Shown: positions 1 to 6,489, counted from the stretch's first letter. The stretch is DNA of 9,453 nt from Thermoproteota archaeon (GCA_012511995.1 JAAZFA010000005.1:1-9453), one strand, 5' to 3'. Notes: generated by a model from the sequence alone, not told the origin. Numbers and translations are program-made.

Positions 1-95
1 ACTACAAGCCTGGGCTTATCCGACTGAGACATAAACTCTAAACATCCGCATAAAATACAAGCATTATGCTAAAAGAGAAGTTTGCTAAAGATAAA

Positions 96-1442
96 TCATG
101 CTGTAGTAGTGCCTCTATACTCTTTATTCTGCAGTTCTAATGGGCAACCGCCGCCACAAACTTGTAAGTCCGTACAAGATTTACATTTTTCTTCTACATA
201 CTGGCGTTTGCGGAGTTTTTCAGCTAATGGGTTATACCAAATTTTTTTCCATTGCTCGGTTAGAATGTTACCAAGCGTTTCAAAGTAACTCTGGCAGGGA
301 TACACATCACCGTTTGGACCGATACAAGCGTTAATCATAGCAGCAGTACAACTTTTTACACCCAAACCAAGTTGAACTGGGTTGAAATCACAGTACTGGG
401 TTGGCGTATACCAAAGAAATTTTAAGCCAAGTTCTTGAGCTCGATCAAGCACTTTTGATAGCAATATTTTTAGATCATTGGTGGATAAGGCAAATTCATT
501 GCTAATCTTTGAGGCTTTGCCGCTATAGATCAGACTATTACAACCAAAGGCATCAACACCTAAACCTTTGAGGTATTCAACAGTCGTTAAAAAGTCAGAG
601 GCATTATGTTTGCTTAGCGTAGTGTTAGTGGATACATAGATCTGGGATTGTACAGCGTTTTTAATACCTTCAAGTGTTTCTTTCCAGCTACCCTTAGCTT
701 TGGTCATAGCATCATGAATCTCGGGTTTATGTGATTCAAGAGTAATTTGAACGAAATCTAAACCTGACTTCTCCAACACTTCAACGTATGCTTTGTCTTT
801 GAGGCGACGTCCATTGCTAATAAGTCCTGTGACAATACCTTTGTTTTGCGCATAAAAAAGTAACTCTGGAAGGTCATCACGCAATGTAGGCTCACCCCCT
901 GTAAAGGTTAAAATAAAGACCCCTACTTCGCTTAATTTATCGACAACAAGCTTCCATTGGCTAGTCGTAAGTTCAGGGGTTGAATGTGGACCGCCTGCAT
1001 AACAGTGGATACAATCGTTTTGGCATCGAAAAGTCAGCGCCATATCCATTCGCAATGGAGCAGAATACGGATATGTAAAGGGTTCTTCTTTTTCGATATC
1101 AAGAAAAGTCACTGGATCAACTTTTTCAGTCTTTGCAAGGGTACTAATGGTGTAGACGAGACGTTCATAATCAGCTTTAGCTTGCTCTGAGTCTACGCGA
1201 TATATACGGCGAATTTTAGCTATTGCTTCTTTTTCAGGAATCCCCTGCATAAAGTAATAAGCGAATGCTGAAGCGGATTCATTTAGATGTAGAATCGTAT
1301 TAGCGTTAATAACCATCACACCTCTACCGTCCCCTTCAAGTCTTAATTGCAACGACATGCCAGCGTATTCGTCTTCACCGCGATAAGTATAGCGCCCGAT
1401 CGGAACCTTCTGTTTATGCACTAATTTTTTTAGAAACCTCAT
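96..1442 (-). CDS. Radical SAM/SPASM peptide maturase with N-terminal PqqD-like domain
   Basis: A 448-residue radical SAM enzyme. The cluster motif CX3CX2C is at C140, C144 and C147, followed by GGEP at 182-185 (SAM binding). The C-terminal SPASM region has C365-X12-G-X4-C383, then C420-X2-C423-X5-C429-X3-C433, matching the auxiliary Fe-S pattern. The usual last SPASM cysteine is absent, since the protein ends 15 residues later; C373 is a spare. Residues about 28-104 look like a PqqD-type RiPP recognition domain, with a strand-rich start and an 'L..N.SAS....F..G' helix pattern. Family knowledge: such enzymes crosslink or otherwise modify substrate peptides in the cytosol. The ATG follows the stop codon of the upstream Cys-tail gene with no gap and has a strong Shine-Dalgarno (GGAGGTG, 8 nt away). 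Inference: its substrate is that Cys-rich tail. The fold call is near certain; the chemistry (for example thioether formation) is not shown. Confidence 0.93.
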   Translation of the reverse strand: MRFLKKLVHKQKVPIGRYTYRGEDEYAGMSLQLRLEGDGRGVMVINANTILHLNESASAFAYYFMQGIPEKEAIAKIRRIYRVDSEQAKADYERLVYTISTLAKTEKVDPVTFLDIEKEEPFTYPYSAPLRMDMALTFRCQNDCIHCYAGGPHSTPELTTSQWKLVVDKLSEVGVFILTFTGGEPTLRDDLPELLFYAQNKGIVTGLISNGRRLKDKAYVEVLEKSGLDFVQITLESHKPEIHDAMTKAKGSWKETLEGIKNAVQSQIYVSTNTTLSKHNASDFLTTVEYLKGLGVDAFGCNSLIYSGKASKISNEFALSTNDLKILLSKVLDRAQELGLKFLWYTPTQYCDFNPVQLGLGVKSCTAAMINACIGPNGDVYPCQSYFETLGNILTEQWKKIWYNPLAEKLRKRQYVEEKCKSCTDLQVCGGGCPLELQNKEYRGTTTA

Positions 1443-3059
1443 TTAACGACCACCTCCACCTGCACACGCACAAGCACAACTGACACAAGCACAAGCACAT
1501 GCACAAGCTGCACAGGCGCAGACGCAATCAGACCCTTTCCTTGCAGGTTGATGACTTGCCTTGGGCGGTGCAGGAACAATCGCGTTAGCGAATTTTTCTA
1601 AGCTACCAACGATGTTACTGCTGGTCTGCTCTAATGAAGTTGCTATGTTGTTAGCAAAGTCAGCGCCTGGAATAGCCGGTGCTGGTCCGCTTTGTGCTGG
1701 AGCGTTAATGTTTGGTCGATAAGTTGGGTGTGGATGATAAACAGTATAGCCGTACCACCACCAAAACCACAGGGGACTGGGTTGGAAGGGACGATTTAGG
1801 AATGCTGTTTCGGTACGTGCATGTTGATTAGGATCCATCATAAGCCAAAGCAACTGTTCATCATAAGCATTGGAGGCTAACTCGGGGGTACCTGCCTGCT
1901 CGACTTGTTTCCATGCTTTCGCAACAATCTTGCGGTAATAACCCACCGTGTCCTTTCGACTATAGCCCTTTAGTTTCGCTTCAACAGTATCCCGAAGGAA
2001 CATAACAGCCTTAGCCAGTTTTTCTTCATCAAGAGTACCGTCTTGTTTGAGTGCTTGTAGGAAATCAATTTCATAGTAGCGGAGAGGTTTTTCTTTGGTG
2101 CCAGTTTTGCTCTCGTATGGTTGCAACACCGTGAGTTTAAGTGACGGCTTGGTTTGTTCCGCCCAAACCGCCCGTTTCTGTAGTAAGCCATAGAGAATTT
2201 CGGTCACTATCTGTTGCGGTTTCATATCCATAAGATAAGAAGCTTCCACTGCGGTTAAACCCCGCTTTACGCCAAGGGTTTCCATACTTACTTTTGGCTT
2301 GGAATAACTATTCTTACTCAACCGATATGCCAAGAAGACAAAAATAAAAACAATAAATAACGCTATAATCACAGTAAATAAAGTAAAAACCCAGTCAAAA
2401 CCACTTTCTGTTGAAGGAGAATAATTAGGCAAATACTCAGCAGGAAAAGAAACGCCCACCATAAATCTCTCATTAGGTTCAAGTCGGGGTCTTTCCCAAT
2501 AAACAGTCAATCGACCCTCAACGATGGAAGTGGCATTGTAAAAGTTCTCTGTCGTTTTAACATCATCCACGTTTACACCTTGCGGTAAGATAATCTGAAT
2601 CCTCACGTCATTGACTGAGACGTTCTCTATCCATTGAGGGATAAATTGCATACCGTAATTACCGGGGTTAGTGGTGTCATTACTTATCATACCGGCCACG
2701 TTGGTGGTTATTGTGTACCAAATACTGTCTCCAGTGTTCAGGGGTTGGTTAAAATCAACGGATGCCACATCAGGGGTATAACTGTATGTGTTTAATTGGT
2801 TTCCATATTGGTCTACAGCTTTACCTATAGTGAAGTCACGGCTTGGCTGTCCAACATCAAAAGCACGAATGGTACCTTGGGTGACAGTGACTGTAAGATT
2901 GTAGATTAAATCGACTGTACCGTCGTCGTTGATGAAGACTTGTACCCACTGGCGGTCTACACGGTAAGTATTATCCTGTGCTTGCACAAGACTAACACTT
3001 GACGATACAACGATACAAAGCGCAAGAACCGCAACAAAAAAAGCTGCTCGTTTCACCAT
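1443..3059 (-). CDS. DUF2207-like membrane protein with ten-Cys C-terminal tail, likely radical SAM substrate
   Basis: A 538-residue protein. It has a signal peptide (KR then a hydrophobic core, likely cleavage after VQA at 27), a beta-rich extracytoplasmic domain (about 28-220, several N-x-S/T sites), one transmembrane helix (about 223-245), and a cytosolic part. The segment at about 268-310 (LTAVEASYL...ILYGLLQKRAVW) resembles the cytoplasmic repeat of DUF2207 proteins. An aromatic/His/Pro cluster lies at 429-448, then a Pro/Ala linker. The tail has Cys at 512, 514, 516, 519, 521, 523, 525, 528, 530 and 532, then Gly4-Arg. The only other Cys is C15 in the signal peptide. Its ATG overlaps the upstream zinc-ribbon gene by 7 bp, with GAGG 7 nt before it. 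Topology puts the tail in the cytosol, where the adjacent radical SAM enzyme can reach it. Inference: the tail is enzymatically modified; a simple metal-binding tail is the alternative. Confidence 0.88.
   Translation of the reverse strand: MVKRAAFFVAVLALCIVVSSSVSLVQAQDNTYRVDRQWVQVFINDDGTVDLIYNLTVTVTQGTIRAFDVGQPSRDFTIGKAVDQYGNQLNTYSYTPDVASVDFNQPLNTGDSIWYTITTNVAGMISNDTTNPGNYGMQFIPQWIENVSVNDVRIQIILPQGVNVDDVKTTENFYNATSIVEGRLTVYWERPRLEPNERFMVGVSFPAEYLPNYSPSTESGFDWVFTLFTVIIALFIVFIFVFLAYRLSKNSYSKPKVSMETLGVKRGLTAVEASYLMDMKPQQIVTEILYGLLQKRAVWAEQTKPSLKLTVLQPYESKTGTKEKPLRYYEIDFLQALKQDGTLDEEKLAKAVMFLRDTVEAKLKGYSRKDTVGYYRKIVAKAWKQVEQAGTPELASNAYDEQLLWLMMDPNQHARTETAFLNRPFQPSPLWFWWWYGYTVYHPHPTYRPNINAPAQSGPAPAIPGADFANNIATSLEQTSSNIVGSLEKFANAIVPAPPKASHQPARKGSDCVCACAACACACACVSCACACAGGGGR
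1446..1526 (-). other. Cys-rich CxC tail, Gly4-Arg end (putative modified region)
   Basis: This encodes residues 512-538 of the DUF2207-like protein. The ten cysteines fall in groups of three, four and three, each group built of alternating CxC and separated by AA or VS. The tail ends GGGGR. Ala codons vary (gcc, gca, gct, gcg) and both Cys codons occur, so the pattern seems held at protein level rather than being a fresh DNA microsatellite, although the DNA is GCACAA-rich. No other Cys is expected in the mature protein. Being immediately followed by a PqqD-domain radical SAM gene, it is the natural candidate substrate. Confidence 0.8.
1448..1457 (-). promoter_or_regulatory. Shine-Dalgarno of the radical SAM gene inside the Gly4 codons
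   Basis: The minus strand reads GGAGGTGGTC, almost the full complement of the archaeal 16S tail. The core ends 8 nt before the ATG at 1442. The same bases encode part of the Gly-Gly-Gly-Arg end of the preceding protein, so ribosomes finishing that gene sit on the initiation site of the next. This fixes the start of the radical SAM gene and implies translational coupling. Confidence 0.8.
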
Positions 3060-3406
3060 TTTGGTTCCTCAGTAACCTCAAAAGTTATTCCACAGTATGG
3101 GCACTTAACATAAGGTACACCCTGAGTTATCTTTATTTGGCTTGCCTCGATACTGCCACCACAGTTAGGACACCTTATTGAAGTCGCTTTCATTTGCCCA
3201 GATAATTCAAGACGTTGCACGATTGTTTTAGGGCGACGGTTTAGATACCAGACTACTGCAATCACAGCAATACCAACTGCAAACAAGATGACGCTGACAA
3301 AAAGCCTAGACGCTGTAGCCTGTACAGATGCCGCTATGCCAAAGATGATTGCGAAAAAGAAACAAATCGTAACCACTATACCGCCAATAACAGTAATTAA
3401 CTTCAT
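3053..3406 (-). CDS. Two-helix membrane protein with C-terminal zinc ribbon
   Basis: With the ATG at 3406 this is 117 residues: helices at about 3-29 and 34-55, a basic patch (NRRPK), then a cytosolic zinc ribbon with CPNC at 79-82 and CPYC at 102-105. It is the first gene of the three-gene cassette and its stop overlaps the ATG of the Cys-tail protein by 7 bp, so the two should be co-translated. The frame stays open upstream to a TTG at 3541 (162 residues) with another ATG at 3514. I chose 3406 because the hydrophobic segment begins there and a TATA-like TTTAAAT (3431-3437) sits about 28 nt upstream, fitting a leaderless message. No Shine-Dalgarno is visible at any of the three starts. Function unknown; co-occurrence suggests a partner or assembly factor for the Cys-tail protein. 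Confidence 0.75.
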   Translation of the reverse strand: MKLITVIGGIVVTICFFFAIIFGIAASVQATASRLFVSVILFAVGIAVIAVVWYLNRRPKTIVQRLELSGQMKATSIRCPNCGGSIEASQIKITQGVPYVKCPYCGITFEVTEEPKW

Positions 3407-3430
3407 AACTAGTTGCGTGATAGCTTTAGA

Positions 3431-3437
3431 ATTTAAA
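3431..3437 (-). promoter_or_regulatory. TATA-like element for the zinc-ribbon/Cys-tail/radical SAM operon
   Basis: TTTAAAT on the minus strand, centred about 28 nt before the ATG at 3406, fits a leaderless archaeal transcript. A second candidate, TTTTTATATC (3551-3560), would start transcription near 3530 and give a longer leader or use the ATG at 3514. The sequence alone does not decide between them. Confidence 0.35.
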
Positions 3438-3583
3438 CCTAATCCTATTGATATTTTTAGAACCGAAAAGCGTCTAGATAAAATGGTATGCTCAAAATAG
3501 TACCAGAGACGCATTACAGTAATAAGTAGATTTACAAGCAATCCTAAACTGATATAAAAAAGTGAAGAATTAAGCTTTTGTTG

Positions 3584-3739
3584 CTATACGGGTCTTCTTC
3601 CAGTTATGAGCCAAACGACAAGAATAATGATGCCGATGACAAGTATGATGTGTATCAGTAGACCAGCCGCAGGTATTAGCAACCAACCAAAAAGCCAAAG
3701 CAGAATCACTAAAAGGGCTATCCACAAAAGTATGGACAT
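3584..3739 (-). CDS. 51-residue two-helix membrane microprotein (lmo0937/DUF5670-like)
   Basis: A complete small frame runs from ATG (3739) to TAG (3584-3586). The product begins MSILLWIALLVILLWLFGWL and has a second hydrophobic helix after a short PAAG turn (residues 23-26), with a basic end (TGRRPV). This is the layout of the lmo0937/DUF5670 small membrane proteins of about 50 residues: two short helices, a tryptophan-rich first helix, a Gly-containing turn, an H-I-I/L-L-V second helix and terminal arginines. It lies 99 bp downstream of rpiA and just before the radical SAM cassette, on the same strand. No clear Shine-Dalgarno is visible. An AT-rich stretch about 25 nt upstream (AACTTATC) could serve as a weak TATA box. 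Role unknown; in bacteria relatives are often stress-associated. The family call is from memory of the pattern. Confidence 0.7.
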   Translation of the reverse strand: MSILLWIALLVILLWLFGWLLIPAAGLLIHIILVIGIIILVVWLITGRRPV

Positions 3740-3838
3740 ACTTAGAACCAGAGATATTGTGATAAGTTTTGATTATTTATTGACATGTGACTACAATAAA
3801 CCAGCCACATAAAAACGTCTTTGAAACGCTATCGAATA

Positions 3839-4564
3839 TCAAAAATAGAACTGTTTTCGTTCAACCACGAATTTCTCCACACTATTGACTGACCCTACAT
3901 AAGCGACATCAGTTAAACCTACAAACAAACCAGTCTCAGCAACACCCGGAATCATCTTAAGGGACACATTAAGCTCAGCAGGATTCTTGACCTCACCAAA
4001 AACAACATCAACCAAGGCATTACCGTTGTCAGTAATGATAGGTCCAAGCTTACCCTTAGCTTCACGCACCGTCAACATACCACCCATTTCAGCTAGTTTT
4101 CGCTTAACAGGAGAAAGCGCAAAGGGCATAACTTCAACAGGTATAAACTGGTCATTAGCACCTAAAAACGCTACCTTCTTGCCCAAATCAGCAATAATAA
4201 CATTCAGCTTAGAAGCAAAAGCTACAATTTTTTCTCTAGCAAGTGCTGCACCGCCACCCTTAATCAAATAAAGTTCAGGCGTTAACTGGTCGGCGCCGTC
4301 GATTGTAACATCAATAACTGGATGCTCTTCGAGTGTAGTAATAGGAATTCCATTGTCAATTGCAACTTGAAAAGCTTGATAGGAACTGGGGATCCCCATG
4401 ATTTTAATACCTTCGATTTTCATTCGCTCCCCCAAAGCTTCAATGGCAAACGCTGCTGTGCTCCCACTCCCTAACCCAACGATAAATCCATCATGAACAT
4501 GCTTGACTGCTTCCAAAGCAGCATTCTGTTTTTGTAATACTATATGGTCTTTGCTAAGTTTCAA
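3839..4564 (-). CDS. rpiA: Ribose-5-phosphate isomerase A
   Basis: Interconverts ribose 5-phosphate and ribulose 5-phosphate in the cytosol, feeding nucleotide and aromatic precursor synthesis. At 241 residues it is close to the usual 225-235. Signature segments are GLGSGST at 30-36 (phosphate loop), DGAD at 89-92 and KGGGAALAREK at 102-112. By alignment to the well-studied E. coli enzyme, the catalytic set D, D, K, E corresponds to D89, D92, K102 and E111. The frame starts at a TTG (4562-4564), because the next Met is far inside the conserved region. GATGG lies a few bases upstream. The start overlaps the end of the coiled-coil gene by 11 bp, so the two are an operon and probably translationally coupled. 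A T5 run on the minus strand at 3811-3815 could end transcription. Confidence 0.95.
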   Translation of the reverse strand: MKLSKDHIVLQKQNAALEAVKHVHDGFIVGLGSGSTAAFAIEALGERMKIEGIKIMGIPSSYQAFQVAIDNGIPITTLEEHPVIDVTIDGADQLTPELYLIKGGGAALAREKIVAFASKLNVIIADLGKKVAFLGANDQFIPVEVMPFALSPVKRKLAEMGGMLTVREAKGKLGPIITDNGNALVDVVFGEVKNPAELNVSLKMIPGVAETGLFVGLTDVAYVGSVNSVEKFVVERKQFYF

Positions 4565-5339
4565 TTTCCATCTGTCCTAGTTTATCGAGTACTTTCTCAA
4601 CTTCACTTCTAATGGATTCAATGCGTCTTTCAGCCTCTGTCTTTTGCGTCGGTTTATCTCCTAGAGGCTTACGTTTCTTTGCAGCAGGTGTCTTCTTTCC
4701 TTTTTCTGAAGATGTTTCTTCTTCTGTTTCCTCTTCATCATCTTCCATTTGTATAGGTACGGTTTGGATTGGCTTTATGGGAATTTCACGTACAGGTTTA
4801 ACGTCGATTCTACCCCGAAGCTCCTCAACTTTACTTGTTAATTCGCCGAAGCGTTCACTAAAAAGCTTCATTAAATCTTCTTGCATGCTTTCAAGTTCGT
4901 GTAAAGCGATGATTGATTCATCTTTAGCAATTGATTCTTTAATGGTATTCATCCGTTGTTTATAAGAAGCAGCGAGTTTTTCACGTTCTGACTCAGTGAT
5001 TTTGCCTTCTGCATGCGCCTCGTAGAGACGACGAATAGCATCCCCCAAGATTTCACGTTCAAGATCAAGCATACGTAATTCGTCTTTAGCGGTGATTGCC
5101 GTACTACCCTGTATGCTCTTTGATAGTCTAAAAGGCATGTTAGGTAATGAGGCATACGGAGGGTCTATTGCGCTTGGTTGAGGTTGGGGTGCTTTAGTTT
5201 GCGACTGCAGATCATCTTTCTTTGAAGTTGCAGATTTTTTAGTACCATATCTACGCATGGCTAAAACTACTATGCCGATGGCGGTGATTACCACTACTAC
5301 CATAACCATAACTATTATTGGGTCATCATACCAAGCCAA
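4554..5339 (-). CDS. Membrane-anchored coiled-coil protein of unknown function
   Basis: A 261-residue protein with a short N-terminal stretch, one transmembrane helix (about 8-28), a basic/Pro-rich linker (29-70) and a long charged helical region (about 84-178) with heptad-like spacing. A Pro/Ile segment follows (PVREIPIKPIQTVPIQ, 182-197), then an acidic run (199-208), a Lys/Pro-rich patch (213-230) and a terminal amphipathic helix (234-258). I read the start as TTG at 5339: it has GAGG 10 nt upstream and lies downstream of a palindromic TATA region; the first ATG in frame is at residue 11, inside the membrane helix. The stop overlaps the rpiA start. I do not recognise a family. The layout is that of a cytosolic coiled coil tethered to the membrane, as in scaffold or cell-envelope proteins; any link to the ribose pathway is operon context only. 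Confidence 0.8.
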   Translation of the reverse strand: MAWYDDPIIVMVMVVVVITAIGIVVLAMRRYGTKKSATSKKDDLQSQTKAPQPQPSAIDPPYASLPNMPFRLSKSIQGSTAITAKDELRMLDLEREILGDAIRRLYEAHAEGKITESEREKLAASYKQRMNTIKESIAKDESIIALHELESMQEDLMKLFSERFGELTSKVEELRGRIDVKPVREIPIKPIQTVPIQMEDDEEETEEETSSEKGKKTPAAKKRKPLGDKPTQKTEAERRIESIRSEVEKVLDKLGQMEIET

Positions 5340-5373
5340 TACATGCCATCCTCGGTATCTGATATCTCGCCAT

Positions 5374-5395
5374 GGATATATTAATTAATATATCC
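5374..5395. promoter_or_regulatory. Perfect 22-bp palindrome over the TATA region of the coiled-coil/rpiA operon
   Basis: GGATATATTAATTAATATAT plus CC is its own reverse complement over 22 bp, with no mismatch and no spacer. It is centred at 5384/5385. Placing the TATA box here puts the minus-strand start near 5357, leaving a short leader that contains GAGG before the TTG at 5339. It is probably both the TATA/BRE region and a binding site for a dimeric regulator. The remainder of the 195-bp spacer (5396-5534) is AT-rich with nothing else I recognise, apart from an A5 run at 5518-5522 that could act as a minus-strand T-rich terminator for the regulator gene. Confidence 0.6.
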
Positions 5396-5534
5396 GTTAA
5401 CTTTATGGTTTCAAGTTTAAATAAATGTCGCAAGATAAATGATTAAAGCCCAAAAAGAGGCTAATTATCTAATTTAGAAATATCCGTAGTTAGTTAATAG
5501 GTACTTTCGAGTAACATAAAAATAATCAGATGTA

Positions 5535-6302
5535 TCAAGCACTAGTATTTGGTGGCGGTCTAACTCTCTTTCCCAGTTTTACACGTAATGCAATGCGGTA
5601 AAGTTTTCTAAGTGTCTTAACAAGTTGCTCTAAATTTAGTGTACCAGAATAAATCAGCGGAATCTGCTCATATTGAGCAATGCGAATAGCCTCTTCATCT
5701 GGCATCGCTTTATGAAAAATCACAAGTCGAGGTTTAAGACTGCTAACTCGGATAATCATCATAGGCAAGCTTCCACCGTCCACATTTGTAAAAATTAACG
5801 CACGTTCAGTAGTAGCACCAAAAAGCTGCAGGTATTCTGAACCAGAATAAGCTTCAACTGCTTTGAGACTGTCGATAACTGTGTAGCCATTAACTTCTTT
5901 AATGTATTTTTCTTTGCAGGCTACAATTTCGCCTCCGATAGCTTTGCATAAGTACTCAACCCTAACTGGTATTGGGAACTCGCGCAAGTCGACTACTGCC
6001 GTGCTGGGAGAACTTGTGAGCTTTGCGAATTCTCTGATGAAACGACTGCCTCTCTGTTCATCGATAGACAAAAGCGATAGAACGAATCGCCGGATGAATT
6101 TAGCACCGGGACTTTTACGTCGCCCACTCTCATAGTCACTAATAACAGATGAGGACAGTCGCATAACTTCGCTAAGGCTGATTTGGGAGACTGCAAAAAG
6201 CTCACGCCATTTCCGCATCGTTGCGCCTGGTTTGCTTGAGAGTATGATTTCTCCAGCGATTCTTCTAGCCAATACTTCCCTTAATCCTGGCGATACAGAC
6301 AT
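5535..6302 (-). CDS. Archaeal Cro/CI-type helix-turn-helix regulator (COG1709-like)
   Basis: A 255-residue DNA-binding protein. Residues about 29-75 form a Cro/CI-type helix-turn-helix, with 'LFAVSQISLSEVMRLSSSVISDYESGRR' split across the first helices and the recognition helix, then the typical SPG...R turn. The preceding 28 residues are a helical extension. The C-terminal domain (about 113-235) is alpha/beta and resembles the second domain of archaeal COG1709 predicted regulators; it may sense a ligand or mediate dimerisation. It starts at an ATG with no Shine-Dalgarno at normal spacing (GGTGGAG lies 19 nt away). A TATA-like tandem repeat at 6339-6354 predicts a short leader. It is divergent from alba and sits directly upstream of the palindromic promoter of the coiled-coil/rpiA operon, so either could be a target. 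Target genes are not known from sequence. Confidence 0.85.
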   Translation of the reverse strand: MSVSPGLREVLARRIAGEIILSSKPGATMRKWRELFAVSQISLSEVMRLSSSVISDYESGRRKSPGAKFIRRFVLSLLSIDEQRGSRFIREFAKLTSSPSTAVVDLREFPIPVRVEYLCKAIGGEIVACKEKYIKEVNGYTVIDSLKAVEAYSGSEYLQLFGATTERALIFTNVDGGSLPMMIIRVSSLKPRLVIFHKAMPDEEAIRIAQYEQIPLIYSGTLNLEQLVKTLRKLYRIALRVKLGKRVRPPPNTSA

Positions 6303-6338
6303 AGATTTTTTTTCACTTGTACTCCACCTTCAAAGAGG

Positions 6339-6354
6339 AACTATAAAACTATAA
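6339..6354. promoter_or_regulatory. Tandem AACTATAA repeat at the regulator's TATA position
   Basis: Two head-to-tail copies of AACTATAA (6339-6346 and 6347-6354). On the minus strand they give TTATAGTTTTATAG, a TATA-like element about 40-50 nt before the ATG at 6302. The predicted start is about 15 nt ahead of that ATG. The duplication may be chance in AT-rich DNA or an operator for autoregulation. Confidence 0.4.
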
Positions 6355-6455
6355 CGCTTTTTAGTGCTAACTAATACGGTCTGCAAAAGGAACCGATGAA
6401 CAGTATTCGGCATCCAGTGGGTCATATAATCGGCGTTGTATCAAAGTCTAAGGTG

Positions 6456-6467
6456 AAATTTATTTAT
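6456..6467 (+). promoter_or_regulatory. Probable TATA box of alba
   Basis: AAATTTATTTAT is the best plus-strand TATA-like element before alba. It predicts a transcription start near 6489, giving an untranslated leader of about 85 nt that would contain both arms of the inverted repeat at 6490-6535. The position is inferred from spacing only. Confidence 0.4.
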
Positions 6468-6489
6468 TAGTAAGTTAAGCGTACTAAAC

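Noticed and set aside
1..95. Possible RNA gene downstream of the radical SAM gene
   Set aside because: Small palindromes (AAGCC/GGCTT at 6-17, AGCAT/ATGCT at 60-70) are present, but there is no tRNA arm pattern or other RNA signature.
984..1190. Plus-strand open frame inside the radical SAM gene
   Set aside because: It is a shadow of the conserved minus-strand gene, covering its cluster-binding motif on the opposite strand.
1446..1530. GCACAA-rich DNA as a simple microsatellite or repeat array
   Set aside because: The frame is maintained, Ala codons vary and the Cys grouping is symmetrical, so it is better read as coding for a Cys-rich tail.
3000..3030. Lipoprotein-type lipobox at C15 of the Cys-tail protein
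   Set aside because: C15 lies in the middle of the hydrophobic core and the residue before it is Leu; VQA at 25-27 is a better signal-peptidase site.
3407..3541. N-terminal extension of the zinc-ribbon protein to the TTG at 3541
   Set aside because: The added residues lack a Shine-Dalgarno and do not look like a signal or domain; not excluded, since a second TATA-like element exists at 3551-3560.
3606..3812. Plus-strand 68-residue open frame
   Set aside because: It is opposite the well-formed minus-strand microprotein gene and has no ribosome site or recognisable features.
6396..6470. 24-residue frame with AAGGAA ahead of its ATG in the regulator/alba spacer
   Set aside because: It is very short, has no recognisable composition, and overlaps the probable alba TATA box; chance is the simpler explanation.
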